Assembly: GCA_965228045.1 (NCBI GenBank)
Contig: OZ245789.1
Location: forward strand, 1,550,001 to 1,614,000
DNA: 64,000 nt
Direction of reading: 5' to 3'
Source: JANQEU01 sp965228045
Lineage (GTDB): Bacteria; Bacteroidota; Bacteroidia; Cytophagales; Cyclobacteriaceae
Position numbers and translations under genes: made by a program. Numbering within the stretch: the first letter of the stretch is position 1; every line of letters starts with the position of its first letter. Shown one piece after another: positions 52,644 to 61,878 of the stretch. The notes below the pieces were generated by a model. That model had not been told where the DNA came from, did no database searches, and saw nothing but the letters and a program-made list of their open reading frames with translations.

Positions 52644-54710
52644 ATGTTTAAATGGAACGCTTTTCCATTTATCAGGTATACTCTGTATTTCATTCTTGGA
52701 ATCTTACTTTATGAAGAGTTTCCTGATAATTTTCTTCCCAACTGGCAACCTGTTTATGTTGTCATCGCGCTGCTCTATGTTCTACTGACCTTCATCAAAT
52801 CAGATCGATTACTGATAGGTGCCTTTGGTTTGATGTTGATTGTCTATTCCGGCAGTGTACGAGCAAGACTGAATGATGAGCGAAATCATTTAAATCACTA
52901 TTCACATCATGAATTTGACTCGATTAAGGCTTTTTCCGGAACGATCGTAAGTGACCCGGATCAAACTTCAAAATATAGCAAATACATATTCCGGTTAGAT
53001 TCATTGTTTGATGGCGGCTCCGTTTGCGTTTCAGGAAAAATTCTCTTGTATGTAAGAAAAGACAGCACGGAAACAGGTTTTCAGTATGGGGACAGATTGA
53101 AAGTCAGCGGATCAATACTCGAAATTTCTGAACCATCGAATCCAGCAGTTTTTGATTACAAAACCTATCTCGCTCGCGATAACCTGTTTGGTCAATCCTT
53201 TATTGAACAGCATGAAGTCAGAAAAGTTGATCATTTACCACCTAGTGAGGTGATACTACTCGCCATCAATATCAGAAAACAGACCGAAGTCATAATTGAT
53301 GAGTTGATCAAAGATGGGAGACCCCGACAGATCATAAAGGCGCTGGTCACCGGGGTGAAGAGTGAACTTGATCCGGAAGTACAATCAGCATATTCCAATG
53401 CTGGAGTTATTCATGTTTTGGCAGTGTCAGGTTTGCACGTTGGGATCATATATCTGGCTTTATTATGGCTGACAAAGCCTTTTGACCGAAAATGGAGATG
53501 GTTTGGAAGTATTTTCATCATAGTGGGCATTTGGTTTTACGCGATGGTGACGGGGTTATCGCCTTCCGTAATGAGGGCGTCGGTTATGTTTTCAGTCATT
53601 GCGCTACAGCGAATGACCAATAGAAGTTCGAATGTCTATAATTCATTGGGTATTGCCGCATTGATATTATTGATCTACAATCCTAATTTTATCTATTCGG
53701 TCGGTTTTCAGTTGTCATTTCTTGCTGTGCTCAGCATTGTCTTTCTGCATCCAAAGCTGGAATCAATTTTCCATTTCAGATATTCAATACCACAGAAAAT
53801 ATGGTCATTGGCATGCGTTTCATTGGCTGCACAGATTGGCACCACACCCCTGGTTCTATATTATTTCCATCAATTCCCCTCTTACTTTTTACTGACTAAT
53901 CTGGTAGTAGTGCCCGTAATAACCATATTGTTATTTCTGACATTTCCATTGATTTTTTTGAAAGCACTTGGGATCACGTGGGCAACATTTCCCGCCGTAC
54001 TTGTAAACGAAACGGTCAATTTTCTAAATGCATTCATTTTCCTTGCACAGAAGTTACCTTATTCGGTAGTGGATTGGATTTACCTGCCGGTTGGCCAGGT
54101 ATTGATTCTATATGGTATTTTAATTTCAGTTCTGGCAGGTTGGCAGCTAAGGTCATTTATGAGTCTCTGTCTGTCTCTTGTTCTAATGGTCGGACTCGCA
54201 TTCAATATATACATCAGCTATTCACAAGTAAGGGATCAGAATCTAATTATAGTGTATAATACTCCATTCAATTCTGTCTTTGAAATCGTCCACGGAACAC
54301 ACAGTTGGTTATTCCAAAAGGACTCAATCAATGAATCTACAAATTCATTTCAGATAGCGCCTTTAAGAATGAGCTTAGGACTTGAAAGAAGCTCATCAAA
54401 ATTGGAACTTCATGAAGCCGGACCATTGAAACTCTTTGGCAATGGTGATTTCAGAGCGATTTACCTTGATGACTCACTAAATGATTTTGATTTTGAAAAA
54501 TGCATAGAATCAGATCTACTGATACTTGGGGATAATGCCATAAAGGACCTGTCTGAACTTGATGAAAAAGTCCGCTTTAAATTCCTGGTTATTGGTTCGG
54601 ATTACTATCAGTCCCTTGCAAATAAACTATGGGAGCAGGGAAATGAAATTGGGATCGAAGTACACTCTATAACCAAAGACGGCTTTTGGATGTTAGATTT
54701 GAGTAAATGA
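52644..54710 (+). CDS. comEC: ComEC/Rec2 family channel protein
   Basis: Inner-membrane channel for single-stranded DNA uptake during transformation. The 688-residue protein has a DUF4131-type N-terminal region with two spans and an OB-like extracytoplasmic part (residues 1-200). It is followed by the Competence domain with ALVTGVKSELDPEVQSAYSNAGVIHVLAVSGLHVG (about 232-266) and about eight further spans to about 520. The last 165 residues are soluble but lack the HxHxDH motif of the beta-lactamase domain seen in full-length ComEC. It precedes an enoyl-CoA hydratase gene by 7 bases. Confidence 0.9.
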   Translation: MFKWNAFPFIRYTLYFILGILLYEEFPDNFLPNWQPVYVVIALLYVLLTFIKSDRLLIGAFGLMLIVYSGSVRARLNDERNHLNHYSHHEFDSIKAFSGTIVSDPDQTSKYSKYIFRLDSLFDGGSVCVSGKILLYVRKDSTETGFQYGDRLKVSGSILEISEPSNPAVFDYKTYLARDNLFGQSFIEQHEVRKVDHLPPSEVILLAINIRKQTEVIIDELIKDGRPRQIIKALVTGVKSELDPEVQSAYSNAGVIHVLAVSGLHVGIIYLALLWLTKPFDRKWRWFGSIFIIVGIWFYAMVTGLSPSVMRASVMFSVIALQRMTNRSSNVYNSLGIAALILLIYNPNFIYSVGFQLSFLAVLSIVFLHPKLESIFHFRYSIPQKIWSLACVSLAAQIGTTPLVLYYFHQFPSYFLLTNLVVVPVITILLFLTFPLIFLKALGITWATFPAVLVNETVNFLNAFIFLAQKLPYSVVDWIYLPVGQVLILYGILISVLAGWQLRSFMSLCLSLVLMVGLAFNIYISYSQVRDQNLIIVYNTPFNSVFEIVHGTHSWLFQKDSINESTNSFQIAPLRMSLGLERSSSKLELHEAGPLKLFGNGDFRAIYLDDSLNDFDFEKCIESDLLILGDNAIKDLSELDEKVRFKFLVIGSDYYQSLANKLWEQGNEIGIEVHSITKDGFWMLDLSK

Positions 54711-54717
54711 CTTTGAA

Positions 54718-55485
54718 ATGGCATTTGTAGAGATCTCCGTACAAGACAATAAAGTAGCTTTCATTGCACTCAATCGACCCGAAAAGAGGAATGCTCTTTC
54801 ACAGGGGCTGGTAAAAGAATTGACGGAGGCCTATATGGGACTCGAGACGGACGAAAGAGTTTCTGTTGTAGTTCTCAGAGGAAATGGACCGGCATTTTGT
54901 GCCGGTGCTGACCTGGCGTACATGTTGCAGATCAGGGACAATAGCTTTGAAGAAAACCTTGAAGACAGTCGATTACTGGGCAACCTTTTTAAAACCATCT
55001 ACCTATTTCCTAAACCTACCATTTCATTGGTCCAGGGCCCGGCAATAGCCGGAGGCTGCGGACTTGCCTTTCTGTCTGATTTTGTCTTTGCCACGAATGA
55101 TTCCAAATTTGGCTATCCCGAAGTGAAAATTGGCTTTGTGCCGGCATTGGTCACTTATTTTCTTACACAAAAAGTTGGATTGACCAATGCGACAGAAATG
55201 TTACTTGGAGGTGAGATTTACCTGGCCGATCAGATCAAAGAGATGGGTGCTATAAATCAGGTGCTTGATACGGATACAATTGAAAAGCACGTTTTGGAAT
55301 TCGCTGGAAAAATGGCCGAAAAAAACAGCCAATCCTCCATGATTATGACAAAAAAGTTGATCAGAAGGCAGGAGGTTGATAAGCTTGACCTTTTTCTGGA
55401 AAAGGCTGCAGTCCTGAATGCGGAATCCAGGAAGAAAGCTGATTTCAAAAAAGGTGTTGAGTCCTTTCTAAATCGCAATAAATAG
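54718..55485 (+). CDS. Enoyl-CoA hydratase/isomerase family protein
   Basis: A 255-residue crotonase-fold enzyme. The oxyanion-hole segments GNGPAFCAGADL (about 57-68) and GPAIAGGCGLAFLSDFVFAT (about 102-121) are clear, with a catalytic-type Glu in FGYPEVKIGFVPA (about 136). The sequence resembles methylglutaconyl-CoA hydratases and short-chain enoyl-CoA hydratases; the substrate is not settled. It is packed between comEC and recQ (gaps of 7 and 2 bases), so it is probably just co-transcribed. Confidence 0.93.
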   Translation: MAFVEISVQDNKVAFIALNRPEKRNALSQGLVKELTEAYMGLETDERVSVVVLRGNGPAFCAGADLAYMLQIRDNSFEENLEDSRLLGNLFKTIYLFPKPTISLVQGPAIAGGCGLAFLSDFVFATNDSKFGYPEVKIGFVPALVTYFLTQKVGLTNATEMLLGGEIYLADQIKEMGAINQVLDTDTIEKHVLEFAGKMAEKNSQSSMIMTKKLIRRQEVDKLDLFLEKAAVLNAESRKKADFKKGVESFLNRNK

Positions 55486-55487
55486 AG

Positions 55488-57395
55488 GTGTCAACCGCGG
55501 ATGAAATATTAAAAAAATACTGGGGGTATGATCAATTCAGACCTCTTCAGCCCGAGATCATCGAAAGTGTTTTGGCAGGCAATGATACGATTGCATTGTT
55601 GCCGACAGGTGGAGGTAAATCCATCTGCTTCCAGGTACCGGCAATGGCGATTGAGGGGGTTTGTCTTGTAATTTCACCTTTGATTGCTTTGATGAAAGAT
55701 CAGGTAGAGCAACTGACAAGAAGGGGAATCAAAGCCGCGGCCCTTCACTCGGGGATGTCATCCAAAGAATTGGATGTGGTACTTGACAATTGTGCATACG
55801 GTGAAATAAAATTTCTTTATCTCTCTCCGGAACGATTAAAGACCAAACTTTTACGTGCTCGGATGGAAAAGATCCAAGTGGGACTATTGGCCATCGATGA
55901 GGCCCATTGTATCTCACAGTGGGGATACGATTTCAGACCTCCATACCTTGAAATTGGTGATTTTCGGGAAGAGTTTCAGATATCCAGGGCCATCGCGTTG
56001 ACAGCCACGGCAACTAATGAAGTCAAAAAAGACATTGCAGAAAAACTAAAGTTTCAAGACCCAAAATTTTTTCAAAAAAGTTTTGCAAGGGCCAACCTGT
56101 CTTATTCTGTCATTAAAACTGAAGCCAAACTAGATAAGCTCAATCAGATTCTGAATAATGTTCCCGGAACCTCGGTGGTGTATGTTGGTTCACGAAAACG
56201 GACCAAATTGATCTCTGATCAATTGCGTCAGCGAGGAATCATATCAGATTTTTATCACGCCGGATTGTCTCCTCAGGATAGGGAACGAAAGCAGCATGAT
56301 TGGATTTCCGGAAAGACACGTGTAATAGTTTCCACCAATGCTTTTGGAATGGGGATTGATAAACCTGATGTACGAACCGTAGTACACATTGATCTGCCTG
56401 CCACTTTGGAAGCATACTATCAGGAGGCGGGACGTGCCGGAAGGGATGAGAAAAAGGCCTATGCCGTTCTGCTCTATCATGAACAGGACCTTGCTGAGCT
56501 TCGTGAGCGGATTGGAAAGTCTGCTATTGACCTTTCTTTACTGAAACGTGTTTACCAGGCTCTGGCCAATAAATATAAATTGGCAATCGGAAGTGGAGCG
56601 GACCGCTCATTTGACTTTAACTATCAGGAATTTATCGATACGTTCAATTTGCCGGCCTTCGAAACTTTTCATGTGTTGACCAAACTGGACCATGAAGGGA
56701 TAATTAAGCTTGAAGAGGGGTTGAGTCGGGATTCTACGCTGATGATCACTGTTCACAAAGATGATCTATATCGCTTTCAGGTTTCTCACGCCACACTCGA
56801 TCCTGTAATCAAAGGACTATTGAGGTTGTATGGAGGTGAACTTTTCAGTGATTTTGTGAAAATAAGAGAAAAAGAGCTGGGCAGAATATTGAATGCGGAT
56901 GCTCAAAAAGTGAGGCAAGAGATAGAGAAACTTGCTGAACTGGATGTGGTAGAATATCATCCTGCCAGTAGTTCTCCAAGACTTAGTTTCATCCTGCCCC
57001 GGATGGATGCAAATAGTTTACCGATTGATGCGCAAACCATCCAATGGAGAAATAAGGTAGATCTGGAGAAAAGCGAAAAGATGATCTGGTATGCGAAAAA
57101 TGATCATCAATGCAGGACCAGAATGCTACAGCATTATTTCGGGGAAGAAACCGACCGCGACTGTGGGATTTGTGATTATTGCGTGGATAAGAAGAAGTCC
57201 GGTCATGTAATTTCGGCTTCTGAGCTACTTGATTTGATTCCGGAGGAAGGGATTGATAAAAACAGATTGGTATCAAGGTCAAAAGTCAGTTTGGATTATT
57301 TTGATGCTGTTTTACGCCAGTTGGTGGAGGATGGAAAAATTGAAGTTAGAGAAAGTCTGATTTTGCGAGTTGGATTACAATCGGAACGACTTTAA
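55488..57395 (+). CDS. recQ: ATP-dependent DNA helicase RecQ (short form)
   Basis: A 635-residue 3'-5' DNA helicase. It has FRPLQPEII (motif 0), LLPTGGGKS (Walker A, about residue 41), AIDEAHCISQWGYDFRP (motif II and aromatic loop, about 135), motif VI QEAGRAGRDEKK, and a zinc-binding cluster with Cys at CRTRMLQHYFG and DCGICDYC (about 545-567). A winged-helix-like end follows, but there is no HRDC domain, as in the shorter RecQ paralogue of many Bacteroidota. The start is a GTG at 55488, 2 bases after the previous stop. Confidence 0.95.
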   Translation: MSTADEILKKYWGYDQFRPLQPEIIESVLAGNDTIALLPTGGGKSICFQVPAMAIEGVCLVISPLIALMKDQVEQLTRRGIKAAALHSGMSSKELDVVLDNCAYGEIKFLYLSPERLKTKLLRARMEKIQVGLLAIDEAHCISQWGYDFRPPYLEIGDFREEFQISRAIALTATATNEVKKDIAEKLKFQDPKFFQKSFARANLSYSVIKTEAKLDKLNQILNNVPGTSVVYVGSRKRTKLISDQLRQRGIISDFYHAGLSPQDRERKQHDWISGKTRVIVSTNAFGMGIDKPDVRTVVHIDLPATLEAYYQEAGRAGRDEKKAYAVLLYHEQDLAELRERIGKSAIDLSLLKRVYQALANKYKLAIGSGADRSFDFNYQEFIDTFNLPAFETFHVLTKLDHEGIIKLEEGLSRDSTLMITVHKDDLYRFQVSHATLDPVIKGLLRLYGGELFSDFVKIREKELGRILNADAQKVRQEIEKLAELDVVEYHPASSSPRLSFILPRMDANSLPIDAQTIQWRNKVDLEKSEKMIWYAKNDHQCRTRMLQHYFGEETDRDCGICDYCVDKKKSGHVISASELLDLIPEEGIDKNRLVSRSKVSLDYFDAVLRQLVEDGKIEVRESLILRVGLQSERL

Positions 57396-57417
57396 TGGTT
57401 TTTGAGAAAGCAGGTAA

Positions 57418-57449
57418 ATTGTAATTAAACGCTCAGATTGTTATCTTCG
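57418..57449 (+). promoter_or_regulatory. Candidate promoter for the small ORF at 57461
   Basis: ATTG (57418-57421), 20 bases, TATCTTCG (57442-57449, 7 of 8 matches to TAnnTTTG), 11 bases before the ATG. Confidence 0.4.
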
Positions 57450-57460
57450 TTAGTATAGAT

Positions 57461-57622
57461 ATGAAAGCTCCCTTAAGTCCTAGAGTTCAGATTTTACTGT
57501 CTAATCGAGACAGTTCCAAGCAATTGATGGAAGGGATCATTAAAGGGGAAAGAAATGGTTCTCATACTGTCCGATACAATGGGAAAAGCTTTGATATAAA
57601 AAGGGCCAGCAATAGAAAATAG
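57461..57622 (+). CDS. Small hypothetical protein, 53 residues
   Basis: I do not recognise it. The frame runs MKAPLSPRVQILLSNRDSS to SFDIKRASNRK with a basic composition (many Lys and Arg) and no membrane segment; the end (SHTVRYNGKSFDIKRAS) could be a short beta structure. It ends 12 bases before the next gene, and a candidate promoter lies just upstream, so it may form an operon with the membrane protein at 57635. The length makes a chance ORF possible. Confidence 0.5.
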   Translation: MKAPLSPRVQILLSNRDSSKQLMEGIIKGERNGSHTVRYNGKSFDIKRASNRK

Positions 57623-57634
57623 ATAGTATTTTAA

Positions 57635-58378
57635 TTGAATATTGCATTTGGAACTGTATTAATCCTATTTCTCCTAACACCGGGATTTGCATTAAGGTAT
57701 TCTTTTCTCCAGGGGCCCTATTCCAGAACGATTTACAAGCCTACATTCACCGAGGAACTTTTTTGGTCAATTTTACCAGCAGTTTTAATACAACTACTTG
57801 GATTGTCAGTACTTGGCAGGTATTACCAAATTTCAATCGTTGACACTTACCTCTTACTTATTGGATCCGATAGGTCTGATATAAATTTTCAACTAATATG
57901 GAGTTCGATCCCCGGATTTATCGGATATCAGTTGGTTTTACTTTCGATGTCGTTGTTTTTTGGTTATCTCTTGAGAGAATTCATTTTAAGAATGTCGCTG
58001 GACAAAAAGCTTAATTTTCTAAAAATTAACAATGACTGGTATTATCTCTTTAGCGGGAGAATTTTGGATCAGCCCGGACAGATAGAATTTGTGCAAGTTG
58101 ATGCCCTAGTGGGTTCCGATAACGGTAATTTGATCTATTGTGGTATACTCAACAATTATTTTTTATCTCCCGAAGGCTCTATAGACAAAATATACCTATC
58201 TAATGTTTATCGAAGGAGTCTGTCTGAAGACTTGACTTTTGAAGACATGAAATCCAAGAAATTTACCGAGAAGGAATTTGATGAGAGATATTATAATATG
58301 CCAGGTGAATATTTTGTTTTGTTTGGCAACCAGATACTGAATATAAATGTGACCTATTACTATCTGAAAGAGGATTAA
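57635..58378 (+). CDS. Hypothetical membrane protein, 247 residues
   Basis: I do not recognise the family with confidence. The N-terminal part has three hydrophobic spans (about residues 2-20, 45-62 and 92-112), with FLLTPGFALRYSF after the first. The C-terminal half (about 120-247) is soluble and beta-rich (WYYLFSGRILDQPGQIEFVQVDALV, NLIYCGILNNYFLSPEGSIDKIYLSNVYRR) and probably cytoplasmic. The start is a TTG at 57635. Base composition is more AT-rich than that of the neighbours, which may point to acquisition. A DUF6338-like membrane protein is one possibility. Confidence 0.7.
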   Translation: MNIAFGTVLILFLLTPGFALRYSFLQGPYSRTIYKPTFTEELFWSILPAVLIQLLGLSVLGRYYQISIVDTYLLLIGSDRSDINFQLIWSSIPGFIGYQLVLLSMSLFFGYLLREFILRMSLDKKLNFLKINNDWYYLFSGRILDQPGQIEFVQVDALVGSDNGNLIYCGILNNYFLSPEGSIDKIYLSNVYRRSLSEDLTFEDMKSKKFTEKEFDERYYNMPGEYFVLFGNQILNINVTYYYLKED

Positions 58379-58420
58379 ACCAAGGAATTAGGAAACAATA
58401 GGTCTAACAAAAACTAAGAG

Positions 58421-59455
58421 ATGAAAACGAAACTGAGTGCAATTTTTTTTATGACCCTTTTTCTCATAAGCTGTTCGAAGAAAGTGGTTGATGATGGTCC
58501 AAGTAAACTCAAAGCCCTGATCATAGATGGTCAAAACAACCATTACGTTTGGCCCAAGACGTCCCAGATGATCAGGGATTACCTGGAGGAGACGGAGATT
58601 TTTGAAGTCGATATTTATCGAATGGACTCGGTATGGTTAGGTATTAAGTACAATGAGTCCCGGCCACAGGCCTACTCGTATTTTATCGAAACCTATCCGG
58701 AGGACTCGAATGCTTATTCCATTTCAGAAAAACCAGTTAAGTCTTCCAGATTCGACCTCGATTTTTCTAAGTACGATGTAATCGTATCTAACCTGGGAGC
58801 TGCATCACCTTTATGGCCTGAACAGACCCGAGAGAAGTTTGAGAAGTATATCAATGACGGAGGAGGATTCGTGGTGATACATGCCGCCAATAACATATGG
58901 AACGAATGGCCGGCATACAATCAAATGATCGGGCTGGGTGCATGGGGAGGTCGAGACAGTACCAGCGGGCCTTATGTATACTATACTGATGAAAACGAAT
59001 TGGTAAGAGATAGTGCTGCTGGTATGTGCGGATCCCATGGTCCTGAATTTGAGTTTGTGATAAAATCACGAGCTCCGGAGCATCCTATCATGCAAGGCAT
59101 TCCATCCGAATGGCTGCATGGGACAGATGAACTTTATGAAAAAATGCGTGGTCCATTCGAAAATGCTACTGTATTGGCTACAGCTTATTCCGATGTCGAA
59201 GGTAATTCACCTCCCTGGAACCCCTCGGTGAAAGGAATGGGGCAGCATGTACCGACACTCATGGCCATAGAGTATGGGAATGGGAAGATTTTCCATACCA
59301 CGTTGGGGCATTTCGATTACTCGATGGAATGTGTTGGTTTCATCACTATACTGAAGCGAGGTGCCGAATGGGCAGCCACAGGTCAGGTCACCACAGGTAT
59401 TCCCGAGGATTTCCCAACTGCAGATAAAGCTGTTTACAGAAAGTGGAAACCCTAA
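58421..59455 (+). CDS. ThuA-domain lipoprotein
   Basis: A 344-residue lipoprotein (signal sequence with lipobox FLISC, Cys18) whose main part is a ThuA/trehalose-utilisation-like, glutamine-amidotransferase-fold domain: LKALIIDGQNNHYVWPKTS at the start, YDVIVSNLGAASPLWPEQTREKFEKYINDGGGFVVIHAANN in the middle, and GNGKIFHTTLGHF near the end. Members occur in sugar-use loci of Bacteroidota and Planctomycetota, with unclear activity. Its stop is 4 bases from that of the convergent pgk gene. Confidence 0.9.
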   Translation: MKTKLSAIFFMTLFLISCSKKVVDDGPSKLKALIIDGQNNHYVWPKTSQMIRDYLEETEIFEVDIYRMDSVWLGIKYNESRPQAYSYFIETYPEDSNAYSISEKPVKSSRFDLDFSKYDVIVSNLGAASPLWPEQTREKFEKYINDGGGFVVIHAANNIWNEWPAYNQMIGLGAWGGRDSTSGPYVYYTDENELVRDSAAGMCGSHGPEFEFVIKSRAPEHPIMQGIPSEWLHGTDELYEKMRGPFENATVLATAYSDVEGNSPPWNPSVKGMGQHVPTLMAIEYGNGKIFHTTLGHFDYSMECVGFITILKRGAEWAATGQVTTGIPEDFPTADKAVYRKWKP

Positions 59456-59459
59456 TGAC

Positions 59460-60650
59460 TTAATCTTCTTCCAATGCCGCCACGCCAGGGAGCACTTTTC
59501 CCTCCATGTATTCCAGTAGCGCACCACCTCCAGTAGATACGTAGGAAACCTGTTCACCGTATCCGAGATTGTTGATGGCAGAAGCGGAATCACCACCTCC
59601 AATAAGTGAAAAACCGCCATTCTCCGTAGCCGTTACTACTGCTTTAGCGATGGCATTGGTTCCTTTTGAAAAGTTAGGCATTTCGAAGACCCCCATGGGA
59701 CCGTTCCAAAGGATGGTTTTAGATTTTGAGATGATTTTGGCAAATACTTCAGTAGCTTCAGGTCCGATGTCTAGACCCATCCATCCGTCTTCTATGGCAT
59801 AATTATCCGCAACTTTCGTTTGGGCATCATTGTCAAACGCATCTGCGGTCACAGAATCTTTTGGAAGCTCAAGGTTGACTCCCAGATCCTTTGCTTTGGC
59901 GATAAGCTTTTTAGCCAGATCCAGATTTTCTTCTTCCACGAGAGAATTCCCAATGTTTCCTCCCATGGCCTTAAAGAAAGTATAGGACATACCACCACCG
60001 ATGATCAGGTTATCTACTTTGTCAAGTAATCTCTCTATAATCAGAATCTTATCTGAGATTTTGGCACCTCCCATGATTGCAGTAAATGGTTTTTCTACGT
60101 CCTGCAATACTTTTTTGGCGTTATCCAGCTCAGCTCTCATTACGAAACCACAACACTTGTCGGTGAAGCTTTTCGCAACAATTGTAGTAGAGGCGTGTGC
60201 CCGGTGTGCAGTTCCAAATGCGTCATTGACGTAAATGTCTCCAAGCTTGGCCAATGATTTTGCAAAGTCCTCGTCTCCGGCAGTCTCTTCTTCATAGAAC
60301 CTTACATTTTCGAGCATAAGCACTTCACCGGTTCCAAGTGAGGCACTCATTTCTTCAGCCACACTGCCTATGCAGTCTGAAGCAAATTTGACTTCTGTTC
60401 CCAGTTTCTCAGAAAGATTTGGGATAATATGTTTCAGTGAGAATTTTTCTTCCGGGCCGGATTTGGGTCTGCCCAGGTGACTCATGAGCACGGCACTACC
60501 ACCTTCATCTATGATCTTTTTGATGGTAGGAATGGCGGCTTTGATACGTGTCTCGTCAGTAACTTTGAAATCAGCATTAAGCGGTACATTAAAGTCTACT
60601 CTTACCAATGCTTTCCTGTTTCTGAAATTGTAATCCTCAACTGTTCTCAT
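59460..60650 (-). CDS. pgk: Phosphoglycerate kinase
   Basis: Glycolytic enzyme of 396 residues that makes ATP from 1,3-bisphosphoglycerate. It shows KALVRVDFNVPLN (about 13-25), LMSHLGRPKSGPEEKFSL, ENVRFYEEE, DAFGTAHRAHAST and the ATP-binding GGGDSASAINNLG near 350. Length and motifs are standard. It is a single gene on the minus strand, 56 bases downstream of the Sua5-type gene. Confidence 0.97.
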   Translation of the reverse strand: MRTVEDYNFRNRKALVRVDFNVPLNADFKVTDETRIKAAIPTIKKIIDEGGSAVLMSHLGRPKSGPEEKFSLKHIIPNLSEKLGTEVKFASDCIGSVAEEMSASLGTGEVLMLENVRFYEEETAGDEDFAKSLAKLGDIYVNDAFGTAHRAHASTTIVAKSFTDKCCGFVMRAELDNAKKVLQDVEKPFTAIMGGAKISDKILIIERLLDKVDNLIIGGGMSYTFFKAMGGNIGNSLVEEENLDLAKKLIAKAKDLGVNLELPKDSVTADAFDNDAQTKVADNYAIEDGWMGLDIGPEATEVFAKIISKSKTILWNGPMGVFEMPNFSKGTNAIAKAVVTATENGGFSLIGGGDSASAINNLGYGEQVSYVSTGGGALLEYMEGKVLPGVAALEED

Positions 60651-60706
60651 ACTTGAAAAATTTAATCGATGCGAAATTGATCGGTTTTTGTGTGAAACAA
60701 AAACAA

Positions 60707-61651
60707 TTAACCTTTTATTGATGCACGCTTCAATCTATCATTAATTGCCAATCCCAGTCCGTGTTCAGGGAATATTTCTGCTAAGACAATGTCAATATCC
60801 TGTTGGTCCATTTCCCGCATGACCCTGAACAGATTTCTGGCCGCCTCACTCAAATCTGCTTTTGGTGAAAGAATCCGCAGCTGTTTTACATTGGAATAGT
60901 TTCTTGAAAAGGAAATTATGCCAATGTTTTGGTTTGGGAATTGAGTTCTTAATAACTCCACATCACCCTGAATGAGTCTCACGCCGGGAGAATAATGCGA
61001 TGAAAGCTGACCTGGTGCGGTGGGATTGTCGGTGGATTCCTTCATTTGTACGGTTCCGTATTTTTCGAGCTGCTCTGCCGGAATTCCTCCAATTCTATGC
61101 ACGGTGATTTTTTCATCCGCCTGCACGATGGTCGATTCCAGCCCGACCTCACAGGGTCCGCCATCGAGGATGTAAGTGATCTTTTCGCCAAGCTGATCCT
61201 GCACATGCTGAGCAGTGGTAGGGGAGACGTACCCAAAAGGGTTAGCACTGGGGGCAGCAAGTGGAAAATCCAGTTGACTTATCAATTCCAGCGTCATGGG
61301 ATGCGATGGTTTCCTCACTGCTACGGTGTCCAGTCCCGATGTAAGCAAATCCGGTACTTCCGGATTTTTCTCAAAAAGAATGGTAAGAGGTCCGGGCCAA
61401 AAATTCTGGGTAAGTATTCTAGATAGTGGTGATATCTTATTTGTCAGTTCATTGAGCTTCGACTCAGAATCAATATGAGCAATGAGCGGATCAAACTTCG
61501 GACGGTTTTTCGTAACAAATATTTTAGTCAATGCTGTTTCATTAAAGGCATTGCCGGCAAGGCCATATACCGTCTCCGTAGGGATGGCAACGAGCTCCCC
61601 GGATTCTAAAATCTCTTTTGCCTTTGAAATATCTGTCCCGATTTCTGCCAT
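60707..61651 (-). CDS. Threonylcarbamoyl-AMP synthase (Sua5 type)
   Basis: Makes threonylcarbamoyl-AMP for t6A37 modification of tRNAs. The 314-residue protein has the YrdC domain (about 1-195) with VAIPTETVYGLAGNAF, the Lys/Arg nucleotide-binding stretch KNRPKFDPL, FWPGPLTI and PLAAPSANPFG, then the extra Sua5 domain (about 220-314, beginning PGQLSSHYSPG). The ATG at 61651 gives the usual start MAEIGTDI; a TTG at 61684 would add 11 residues. Confidence 0.95.
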   Translation of the reverse strand: MAEIGTDISKAKEILESGELVAIPTETVYGLAGNAFNETALTKIFVTKNRPKFDPLIAHIDSESKLNELTNKISPLSRILTQNFWPGPLTILFEKNPEVPDLLTSGLDTVAVRKPSHPMTLELISQLDFPLAAPSANPFGYVSPTTAQHVQDQLGEKITYILDGGPCEVGLESTIVQADEKITVHRIGGIPAEQLEKYGTVQMKESTDNPTAPGQLSSHYSPGVRLIQGDVELLRTQFPNQNIGIISFSRNYSNVKQLRILSPKADLSEAARNLFRVMREMDQQDIDIVLAEIFPEHGLGLAINDRLKRASIKG

Positions 61652-61701
61652 TATCAAAATCCGGCTAATATATTTACCTGTCAATAAAATATACCCAAAC
61701 G

Positions 61702-61860
61702 ATGTCTAAAAGTACACGAAATCTTCTCAGACTTATTTCGATCATCATAGTGTTGAGCCTGGTTTTGATGGAGCTGGGATTCATTCCAAATCTATTCAAC
61801 TACAAATTCTGGTTCCTGATTGGTGCATATGCCCTTTTGCTGTTTACGCTACAAAAGTAG
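61702..61860 (+). CDS. Small two-span membrane protein, 52 residues
   Basis: A short frame (MSKSTRNLLRLISIIIVLSLVLMEL then GFIPNLFNYKFWFLIGAYALLLFTLQK) with a basic N-terminus and two hydrophobic helices (about 10-25 and 34-49). It is divergent from the Sua5-type gene and ends 18 bases before the SDR gene. The orderly membrane pattern supports a real gene; the function is unknown. Confidence 0.65.
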   Translation: MSKSTRNLLRLISIIIVLSLVLMELGFIPNLFNYKFWFLIGAYALLLFTLQK

Positions 61861-61878
61861 AAAGCGTATATTAGGCAA

